From: Akkermansia muciniphila
Lineage (GTDB): Bacteria > Verrucomicrobiota > Verrucomicrobiia > Verrucomicrobiales > Akkermansiaceae
DNA: 53,223 nt
Assembly (NCBI GenBank): GCA_945873305.1
Contig: CAMCCX010000006.1
Coordinates: 1 to 53,223 of the forward strand
Direction of reading: 5' to 3'
A model generated the notes under the pieces. That model made no database searches and had not been told where the DNA came from. It saw only the letters and a list, made by a program, of their open reading frames with translations. The position numbers and the translations under genes were made by a program. This document shows positions 46,830 to 53,223 of the stretch, in pieces. Numbering within the stretch: the stretch's first letter is position 1; every line of letters starts with the position of its first letter.

Positions 46830-46875
46830 AGCGCGTTCATTTTGAACGCTAGGTGCGCTGGACATTCTGTCCAGC
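46830..46875. repeat. small palindromes in the gatA-purH gap
   Basis: Two inverted repeats lie close together: AGCG..TTCA-TTT-TGAACGCT (46830-46850) and GCTGGACA-TTC-TGTCCAGC (46857-46875, perfect 8-bp stem). The remainder of 46760-47346 carries no convincing gene. A 90-codon ORF at 46937-47209 has unlikely composition. Confidence 0.6.
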
Positions 46876-47346
46876 AACCCCCGGTGAAACGCACATCGCC
46901 CGACAGCAAGAATGACGGGCTGACACAGTCGATAGGATGTCGACCCTCCTTGCGATGGACGCGGATCAAGAGGTCCTCGGAGAGTTAAACGCTGTCGCCG
47001 GAGCGAAAAAACAGACAGCCGACGAGCCAACGGTGACAGCCGGAAAGCCAAGGGGTTTCACGGAGAGAGTGTCGATTCCGGTGGCGGAAGGGCGGAGGCG
47101 GGAAACGGCCTGCAAGAGGGCATCGATCGGGTCCCTCCGGGATGCCGCCGCCCTGAATCCCCCCCTTCCCCGCCAAGGCGTGTCGTTGTTGGTGCTGGAG
47201 TGGGACTAAAAACAGATTGCGCGGCCCCGGAAAAGCCACTTAATCTCGGCCCTATTCCGCTTGCCCGTGGGCGGCGGGTTGGTTACGGCGTTGGCGGTGA
47301 CCGGCACCCCGCCGGGCTCACTCCCACACCGCGAAAGACTTTATTT

Positions 47347-48888
47347 ATGGCCATCACCCGCGCTCTTCTCTCCGTCTCCGACAAAACCGGCTTGGCCGAA
47401 TTTGCGAAGGAACTCCACGAAATGGGAGTCGAACTTCTTTCCACCGGCGGAACTTCCGTGACTCTGCGGGAAGCCGGATTGCCCGTCATCGACGTCTCGG
47501 AATTCACCGGCGCGCCGGAACTTTTCGACGGCCGTTTGAAAACGCTCCACCCGAAAGTCCACGGCGGCCTGCTCCAGCGCCGGGACGACGCGTCGCACAT
47601 CGCCCAGGCCAAGGAAAACAACATTCCGCCGATCGATCTGGTGGTGGTGAATCTCTATCCGTTTGAGGAAACCGTCGCCAAGCCGGACGTCACGCTGGAA
47701 GAAGCCATCGAGAAAATCGACATCGGCGGCCCGTCGATGCTGCGCAGCGCGGCGAAGAACCACGCGAGCGTCACCGTCATCGTCGATCCCGCCGACTACC
47801 CGCGGGTGATCGAGGAAATGAAGGACAACAACGGCAACACGACCAAGGGTTTCCGCGAGCAACTCGCGGTGAAGGTTTTCCTCCGCACCTCGCAATACGA
47901 CGCGGCCATCACCAACTACCTCGGCCAATGCCGGACCGGCACCTGCTGCAATTTCACGCTCAGCCTGCCGCTCGAACAAGAGCTCCGCTACGGCGACAAT
48001 CCGCACCAGAAGTGCTCGCTCTACGGGCATTTCAACAATTTCTTCACCCAGGTCCAAGGCAAGGAACTCAGCTACACCAACGTCCTCGACATCGAGGCCG
48101 CGGCGGACCTGATCCTCGATTTCGTCCGCCCCACGGTGGCCATCCTCAAACACACCAACCCGTGCGGCGTCGGCCAGGACGACGAGGACCTGCGGGTCGC
48201 CTGGCAGAAAGCGTTTGAAACCGACCGACAAGCCCCGTTCGGCGGCGTGATCGTCTGCAACCGCCCGCTCACGCTGGAACTCGCCCGCGTGATTTCCGAG
48301 ATTTTCACCGACGTCATCATCGCCCCCGAGTTCGAGAGCGACGCGCGCGCGCTGCTCCAGAAGAAGAAAAACCTTCGTCTCATGAAAATGAACGAGGCCT
48401 ACCGCGATGAGAAAAAGTCGTCGGTCATCCGCTCCTGCCCCGGTGGCATCATGGTCATGGACCGCGACCACACCGCGCTCGGCCTTGAGAATCTCGAATC
48501 CAAAGTCGTCACCAAACGCCCACCGACCCAAGAGGAAATGCGCGCCATGCGCTTCGGCTGGCGGATCGTCAAACACGTGAAGTCCAACGCCATCGTTTAC
48601 TCCAGCTCGGACCGCACGCTCGGCATCGGCGCGGGCCAAATGAGCCGCGTGGATTCCTCACGGATCGCGATTTGGAAAGCCAAGGAAGCCGGACTCGATC
48701 TTAAGGGCAGCATCGTCGCCTCCGACGCGATGTTCCCGTTTGCCGACGGCCTGCAATCCGCCATCGACGCCGGAGCCACCGCCTGCATCCAGCCGGGCGG
48801 CTCGATGCGCGACGAGGAAGTCATCGCCGCCGCGGATGCCGCGGGCATGGCCATGGTCTTCACCGGCCACCGCCATTTCAGGCATTGA
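47347..48888 (+). CDS. purH: bifunctional AICAR formyltransferase / IMP cyclohydrolase
   Basis: This 513-residue enzyme performs the last two steps of IMP synthesis. The N-terminal cyclohydrolase domain begins [20 protein letters not shown], and [17 protein letters not shown] follows. The transformylase domain carries KHTNPCGVG, and the C-terminus shows [16 protein letters not shown] and TGHRHFRH. The length is usual. The ATG at 47347 gives the family start. The leader before it is GC-rich and structured but not clearly a known riboswitch. Confidence 0.97.
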   Translation: MAITRALLSVSDKTGLAEFAKELHEMGVELLSTGGTSVTLREAGLPVIDVSEFTGAPELFDGRLKTLHPKVHGGLLQRRDDASHIAQAKENNIPPIDLVVVNLYPFEETVAKPDVTLEEAIEKIDIGGPSMLRSAAKNHASVTVIVDPADYPRVIEEMKDNNGNTTKGFREQLAVKVFLRTSQYDAAITNYLGQCRTGTCCNFTLSLPLEQELRYGDNPHQKCSLYGHFNNFFTQVQGKELSYTNVLDIEAAADLILDFVRPTVAILKHTNPCGVGQDDEDLRVAWQKAFETDRQAPFGGVIVCNRPLTLELARVISEIFTDVIIAPEFESDARALLQKKKNLRLMKMNEAYRDEKKSSVIRSCPGGIMVMDRDHTALGLENLESKVVTKRPPTQEEMRAMRFGWRIVKHVKSNAIVYSSSDRTLGIGAGQMSRVDSSRIAIWKAKEAGLDLKGSIVASDAMFPFADGLQSAIDAGATACIQPGGSMRDEEVIAAADAAGMAMVFTGHRHFRH

Positions 48889-48903
48889 TCGGAGAGAATC
48901 GCG

Positions 48904-49323
48904 TCAGCTCGCGAGAAACGGATTTCTCACGATCACACCGTCGTAGTCCTGCCCGTGGTTGAGATCCTCGCTGAGGAGCTCATCACAGCGGGAGGTTTTG
49001 GCGGCAGCAAGAATCGCAGCATCCCAGTAGGACGTCTGGTAGCGTTCCTTGATCGCCAGTGCGGACTGAAGGACCGCGACGGTGTTGTCCTGAATCCGGA
49101 AACGAAGCCATTTCTGGACGAGGCGGGCTGCGATGTCGTGAGGCAAAGCGTCGGGGCGACTTGCATGGGTGGCCTGCACGTAAAACTCCTGAAGCACCTG
49201 CACGGAAAGAACGAGATCCGTGCAGGTCAGAATTTCCCCGGCGATTCGGGATTTCTCGGGCTCGGGCTGGGCAGGTTCCAAATCGAGCGAATAGAGCAGG
49301 ATATTGGTATCAACGAAGCGCAT
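48904..49323 (-). CDS. vapC: PIN-domain toxin (VapC-type)
   Basis: This 139-residue protein has the PIN nuclease fold. The first acidic residue is in [14 protein letters not shown], the second in the middle at VLQEFYVQ (Glu), and the third in [11 protein letters not shown] (Asp). These match the conserved metal-binding set of VapC RNases. It overlaps the upstream vapB by 14 bases, the usual type II arrangement. Its RNA target is unknown. Confidence 0.87.
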   Translation of the reverse strand: MRFVDTNILLYSLDLEPAQPEPEKSRIAGEILTCTDLVLSVQVLQEFYVQATHASRPDALPHDIAARLVQKWLRFRIQDNTVAVLQSALAIKERYQTSYWDAAILAAAKTSRCDELLSEDLNHGQDYDGVIVRNPFLAS

Positions 49324-49573
49324 GGCGGTCGTGTAGCTCCTCGCGGCTCAGGTTGTGGGCGGGATTGAGACCGATGCCACGGGCGCGCAGCTCGGCTCGC
49401 AGTTCCTGTTCTTCCCGCTGCAAGCGCTGGAAATCGGATTCCACAGACTCACTGGAGGTGAGCTGGAGCAGAAACGCCTTGAACATGGCGGAGAGAGACG
49501 TGGAGCGTTCAGCGGCCTTGATCCGGGCTTGGCGGTAAAGTTCGTCGTCCACGGAGATGGTGATGTTCTTCAT
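49310..49573 (-). CDS. vapB: VapB-type antitoxin
   Basis: This 87-residue protein begins KNITISVDDELYRQARIKAA, a ribbon-helix-helix-type DNA-binding start, followed by a helical Glu/Arg-rich C-terminus. It precedes and overlaps vapC. It likely represses its own promoter and neutralises VapC. Three 8-base repeats immediately upstream may be its operator. Confidence 0.8.
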   Translation of the reverse strand: MKNITISVDDELYRQARIKAAERSTSLSAMFKAFLLQLTSSESVESDFQRLQREEQELRAELRARGIGLNPAHNLSREELHDRHALR

Positions 49574-49577
49574 GACG

Positions 49578-49601
49578 GATCCACAGTTTCACAGTATCAC
49601 A
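49578..49601. promoter_or_regulatory. three tandem 8-bp repeats upstream of vapB
   Basis: The words GATCCACA, GTTTCACA and GTATCACA lie head to tail, five bases before the vapB start (reading leftward). On the coding strand this is TGTGATAC-TGTGAAAC-TGTGGATC. They overlap the expected ribosome-binding zone. An autorepression site is plausible. The rest of 49602-49731 has no gene. Confidence 0.4.
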
Positions 49602-49731
49602 GATCAATCAACGGTGGATTTTGAGAACGGAAGACGGGAGAAGCAGAAACAGTCAGGACACGACCGGATCATTCCCATGGCTGCCGGATCGGCAGGCAGG
49701 CATCAAGGTCATTCGCCCGGCACCTTTCGGA

Positions 49732-51606
49732 TCAGGAAGCCACTTCAAAGCCCGCGGCCTTTGCATCGCGCGGCTCGGCGTTGCGGAAGCTCCGCCAGCA
49801 ACTGGCAGGAAGGCGGGTGAGCACGACTAGCAGGCCTTGGGAAATGACGAATCCGAGCAGCCACGGAAACGCCTTGTCCATGAATCCGTAGGAATGCAGG
49901 CCCACGCCGAGCATGTTCACGCCGAACCAGGAGAACGCGGTGATCGCGTTGCCGAAGATGGCCATGGCCATCAAGCCGCGCTGACGGATAAAGCCGCCCC
50001 AGCGTGCGTGAAGAATCAGGGCGCACCATAACACGATGAGCAGCGCGCCGTTTTCCTTGGGATCCCAACCCCAGAACCGGCCCCACGACTGGTCGGCCCA
50101 GATGCCGCCGAGTACGGTGCCGACAAAGCTGAAAAGGGTGGCGAAGCAGACAACCCCGTAAACCATCCGTCCTAACTTCTGCGCCGTTTCACGCGTCAGC
50201 AGACGGGTGAAGAAGCCGAGCACCACGTAGGCGATGGCGAGGAATCCCGCGAGAAACATCGCGGAATAACCGGCGGTGATGACGACGACGTGGGTGGCCA
50301 GCCAGATGTTGCTATCAAGCACCGCCTGCATCATTTCAAGCGTATCACCGCTGGAACCGAGGTGGTGCGCGATGATCAGGGTGATGAACCCGACCATGCC
50401 CGCGCAGGCCGCGCCGATGCCGTCACGGAAGATGCGCTCCAACACGAGGCCAATCAGGACCGCGCCCCAGCCGACGAAGATGGCGGACGAGTAGAGATTG
50501 GTCACAGGCGGACGCCCTTGCAGATACATGCGCGAGAACATGCCGAACGAGTGGACGGCGAGCGCCAGCAGGAGCAACAGGAACGCCGTCTTGCGCAAGC
50601 CCTGCGGGCAAACGAGCCATGACGTGCAGGCCAGCAGGAATGCCGCGACATACAACACCATGCTTTGATAGAACGGCTCCATGTGATTGAAGCGCCATTC
50701 GTAAGCGGAGCGTCCGGCCAGAGCCGGTTGTTCGATCCCGAGCCAGCCCGCGTATTCGCTGGCGGCCCGCGCGAAGGCGGCGTGATCACCCGCGCGGAAC
50801 GCGTCGCCCAGATCGACGAAGGCGGCGACGGAAGCGGGAATGGACTGCGGCGAGTCCACCCGGATCAGCGCACCACCAACGGTTAGCCAGTCGGCGACCT
50901 GCCCGCCCGCCGCGGGAACCACAGCGAGCATGTAGGCGTTTTGAGATTGGGATTCGTAACGGGCGACCGATGTCTTGAGCAGCGCGAGTTGGTCCTTCTC
51001 CGCCGGCGGCGCGCCCGGCTTGAGCGAGGAGGACGCGGTCGCAACGGCTTTGGCATAGGTCTCGATCTCGTCAGCGAAACGGGTGGCCTTTTCCGGCTGC
51101 ACGCTGCATCCGAGGCGCTGATAGAGAACCAGCGCGTTGCGCAGATTGTAGATGGCCGTCTGGAAAGGAGTGCGTTGGGCGGCTTCCATGTCCGCGCTGG
51201 CTTTCCCCTCCTCGTCGATTTTTTCCAAGTAAGGGCGTAATTCCTCGAACGTGCAGTAGCGCTTGTCCGCCTGGGGCATGCCGAGCATTCCCAAAACTTC
51301 CTGATTGTGCACGGCAAACACCGGATACCGGTCCGCCACCGAGGCGTTGAAGAGAACATCCGCCAGCCAGCGCGAGGCCTCCATTTTCACGCCGCCTTCC
51401 AGACGCAGCGTCTGCTTGCCGCGCATGATCAGCAGGGAATTCCGGGCCACGGTGTCGAGCGGCTTGACGCGCCCGCCCACCAATACCGGCAGGCGGCTGA
51501 AGGTCCGGAGGTCGAAGTCGCCCGGCTTCGGCTTGGGCGTGACCCAGGACGACGCCAGCCACAGACCTGCCAGAACCAGAACGATGTAGGGAAGAAAACG
51601 TTTCAT
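49732..51606 (-). CDS. ccsA: cytochrome c maturation protein CcsA
   Basis: This 624-residue membrane protein delivers haem for cytochrome c assembly (system II). The WWD-type haem motif is clear as WGRFWGWDPKENGALLIVLW near residue 515, and conserved His residues occur in flanking helices (FITLIIAHHLG and THVVVITAGY). The N-terminal 300 residues form a periplasmic region with LPVLVGGRVKPLDTVARNSL, characteristic of the CcsA forms in PVC and Bacteroidetes. The gene overlaps resB by four bases (ATGA), so both are coupled. Confidence 0.93.
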   Translation of the reverse strand: MKRFLPYIVLVLAGLWLASSWVTPKPKPGDFDLRTFSRLPVLVGGRVKPLDTVARNSLLIMRGKQTLRLEGGVKMEASRWLADVLFNASVADRYPVFAVHNQEVLGMLGMPQADKRYCTFEELRPYLEKIDEEGKASADMEAAQRTPFQTAIYNLRNALVLYQRLGCSVQPEKATRFADEIETYAKAVATASSSLKPGAPPAEKDQLALLKTSVARYESQSQNAYMLAVVPAAGGQVADWLTVGGALIRVDSPQSIPASVAAFVDLGDAFRAGDHAAFARAASEYAGWLGIEQPALAGRSAYEWRFNHMEPFYQSMVLYVAAFLLACTSWLVCPQGLRKTAFLLLLLALAVHSFGMFSRMYLQGRPPVTNLYSSAIFVGWGAVLIGLVLERIFRDGIGAACAGMVGFITLIIAHHLGSSGDTLEMMQAVLDSNIWLATHVVVITAGYSAMFLAGFLAIAYVVLGFFTRLLTRETAQKLGRMVYGVVCFATLFSFVGTVLGGIWADQSWGRFWGWDPKENGALLIVLWCALILHARWGGFIRQRGLMAMAIFGNAITAFSWFGVNMLGVGLHSYGFMDKAFPWLLGFVISQGLLVVLTRLPASCWRSFRNAEPRDAKAAGFEVAS

Positions 51607-52775
51607 TTGGAGGCGACTGGCTTGATGCGCCGGGCGAACCCGGTCAGATGAAAGGTGAACTGGAAGATCAGCCCGATGGAGACGATCACACAGGCGATAT
51701 ACGGTGCCTGATAGCTCGGATTACGGACCACTTGCAGAACCGTCCCGCTATTATCCGGCTCGAAACCGGACTGATAGTAAGTGTCGCCGAGGTAGCGCAG
51801 CGGGTGGTTCATATAGATCAGAACTTGGCGGCGCTCGTGGTTCACATCGTCGGCAAGGTTGATCGTGCTGGAGAAGTTTTTCGGGATCTGGGTGCCGGGA
51901 TATACCTCGTGGGTGAAGTCCTTCAGCGTCATGCTGTAAGGCTTGTAGTAGCGGGCCGGCCTTAGCTGGATGCTCCACTGGCGGCCATCCACCTCGAAAT
52001 TCTGGGGTGCGGCCATGGCGTCGGAAACCAGCCAGGTGCCGAGCGAGACGCCGCCTTTTTCGGGGATGATTTCCAGCACGGCGCTCATCACGTCGCGGTC
52101 GTTCATCTTGGTGGCCCGGGGAACCGGTTTCACGGAAATCCGCGCGCCGGTCCCTTTGCTGGAGGCGGGGACCGAGGCTCCCGCGCCCTCGCCGGTCATT
52201 TTGAGTTCCGAGTTTCGATAGAAACTCCGGACCATCATGCGGAATGGCAGCGACTCGTCGGTGATGGAGCCGCCGTCCGCGAGGACATCGCCCGGCACGG
52301 CGGTGACTTGGTCGGTGTCAGCATCAGATAGATCCACCACTGCGAGCTCCACCCGCATGCTGTCTTCCGAGTAGTTCTTGGTTTCCCCCTCCTTGAGACG
52401 CATGTAGCTGGAAACCGAAAACAAATCGGTGGCAAGGCCGCCGGCGAGCATGATGATGAGACCGAGGTGGGTGAGCTGGATGCCGAACTTCTTCCACGTC
52501 CAACTGAAGCGCCGGATGTGCGCGGCAATTAGATTCACCAACAGCACCGCACCGATCAAGTGACCGCCTGGGAAGACCGGAATCCTGAAGCTATCCGGAG
52601 AGCTGGACCACCAGACGAACCAACTTTGGAAATACTCTTCCTGAATGAAAAACAGCCCGAAGCGGACTTGCGCCAACGTCCCGGCGAATACCAACACGAG
52701 AGCGGCTGATAGGCCGAAAATCGTCAGGCGCAGTGAGGAAATCCCTTCCAGCAATCGATTGAGAACTCTCATCAT
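51603..52775 (-). CDS. resB: ResB-like cytochrome c biogenesis protein
   Basis: This 390-residue protein is a ResB/Ccs1-type partner of CcsA. It has about four membrane segments: SLRLTIFGLSAALVLVFAG, then FPGGHLIGAVLLVNLIAAHI, FGIQLTHLGLIIMLAGGLAT, and a last one near the C-terminus. A large periplasmic region lies between segments three and four. The ATG at 52775 overlaps the stop of the upstream gene (ATGA). CcsA and ResB together export and attach haem to apocytochromes, which fits the many haem proteins in this genome. Confidence 0.9.
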   Translation of the reverse strand: MMRVLNRLLEGISSLRLTIFGLSAALVLVFAGTLAQVRFGLFFIQEEYFQSWFVWWSSSPDSFRIPVFPGGHLIGAVLLVNLIAAHIRRFSWTWKKFGIQLTHLGLIIMLAGGLATDLFSVSSYMRLKEGETKNYSEDSMRVELAVVDLSDADTDQVTAVPGDVLADGGSITDESLPFRMMVRSFYRNSELKMTGEGAGASVPASSKGTGARISVKPVPRATKMNDRDVMSAVLEIIPEKGGVSLGTWLVSDAMAAPQNFEVDGRQWSIQLRPARYYKPYSMTLKDFTHEVYPGTQIPKNFSSTINLADDVNHERRQVLIYMNHPLRYLGDTYYQSGFEPDNSGTVLQVVRNPSYQAPYIACVIVSIGLIFQFTFHLTGFARRIKPVASK

Positions 52776-53223
52776 TCGGGTTTGTTGAAACGCACGGACT
52801 CGAGGAAGACCGTGAACTTTGCTTTCTCCGCGCCGACGAGCGCGTCCGGACCGGTGAGTTTGAAGAACCATGTGTCGGAACCATGACGAGTCCATCCCGC
52901 GACCAGGCGGTTCTGCGGGCCGGTGATGTCGATGAGCGAGATCGTCTTGGACCCTACGGTTAGTTTTGAAACGATTGCGGTCAAGCCGGCCGCATCCACC
53001 GGAGGCAACCCGACTTGCTGGCGCCAACGATTGACGTTTTCAAGATCCCCGCCGACATCGCCGGGGAAATGGGTGACCGCCATTTCCGCCTTGGCGCCGT
53101 CCGCATTCGCGACGCTGAAGGTGGCATAACGCATCGAGCTGGTGGCGGGGACCAGTGCCCAACCGGCGGGAACCTGCCAGCTGAGACTGCCGTCCCCAAC
53201 CGGGGCAGCGGCAGCAGGAACCG
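52772..53223 (-). CDS. hypothetical protein upstream of resB (5' end outside window)
   Basis: The reading frame is open to the right edge of the window, so only the C-terminal 149 residues are seen. They include SLSWQVPAGWALVPATSSMR, then FSVANADGAKAEMAVTHFPG and LENVNRWRQQVGLPPV. The C-terminal half is a predicted beta-rich domain. It is translationally coupled with resB (ATGA overlap). I recognise it only as a protein often found beside ccsA/resB in such bacteria; its role is unknown. Confidence 0.75.
   Translation of the reverse strand, partial: VPAAAAPVGDGSLSWQVPAGWALVPATSSMRYATFSVANADGAKAEMAVTHFPGDVGGDLENVNRWRQQVGLPPVDAAGLTAIVSKLTVGSKTISLIDITGPQNRLVAGWTRHGSDTWFFKLTGPDALVGAEKAKFTVFLESVRFNKPE

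Noticed and set aside
46937-47209. 90-codon plus-strand ORF between gatA and purH
   Set aside because: Composition and codon use do not match neighbouring genes and no family is recognised.

Overview
This is a GC-rich, gene-dense bacterial chromosome segment. Its content points to the Verrucomicrobiota or a close PVC relative. It has two operons of the large PVC secreted proteins (DUF1800+DUF1501, and PSCyt1/DUF1549/DUF1553+DUF1501), a PVC-type 'membrane-bound dehydrogenase' with HEAT-like repeats, CcsA/ResB cytochrome c maturation genes, and many small palindromic repeats. A genus cannot be named from the sequence alone.

Positions 1-11640 (minus strand) hold a fused str-S10-spc ribosomal cluster. 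In transcription order it reads rpsL, rpsG, fusA, rpsJ, rplC, rplD, rplW, rplB, rpsS, an extra secreted coiled-coil protein, rplV, rpsC, rplP, rpmC, rpsQ, rplN, rplX, rplE, rpsH, rplF. There is no tuf between fusA and rpsJ and no rpsN between rplE and rpsH. A CAU tRNA gene lies just upstream of the cluster.

Positions 12057-17087 contain a divergent, short UvrA paralog and then an accessory pocket. The pocket has a nested palindrome, an 11-unit 21-bp minisatellite beside an AT-rich stretch, a ParE-type toxin-antitoxin pair, and a DUF2442/DUF4160 pair bracketed by two decayed copies of the same gene fragment.

Positions 17088-28905 hold the CstA peptide/pyruvate transporter, the PVC dehydrogenase-like protein (which has lost its haem motif), a small frameshifted DUF2442 gene, a rhomboid-like protein lacking the expected His, glycine cleavage gcvT-gcvH, pgsA, gnd with a clear terminator, and an acyltransferase.

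Positions 28927-41132 hold the two PVC secreted-protein operons, a U32 peptidase/RlhA-type protein, NAD-malic enzyme and a short TauE/SafE permease. Positions 41129-48888 hold housekeeping genes: holA, tadA, rpe, a methyltransferase, gatC-gatA and purH. A strong minus-strand terminator in this part has no visible gene in front of it. Positions 48904-53223 hold a VapBC pair and a cytochrome c maturation operon (ccsA, resB and a partial upstream gene).

A recurrent theme is short repeats touching coding sequence. One palindrome family supplies the 3' end and stop codon of both the acyltransferase and tadA genes. A short repeat is read in frame inside the UvrA paralog, and a similar insert may lie in the U32 peptidase. 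Simple repeats also sit between ribosomal genes and between gatC and gatA.
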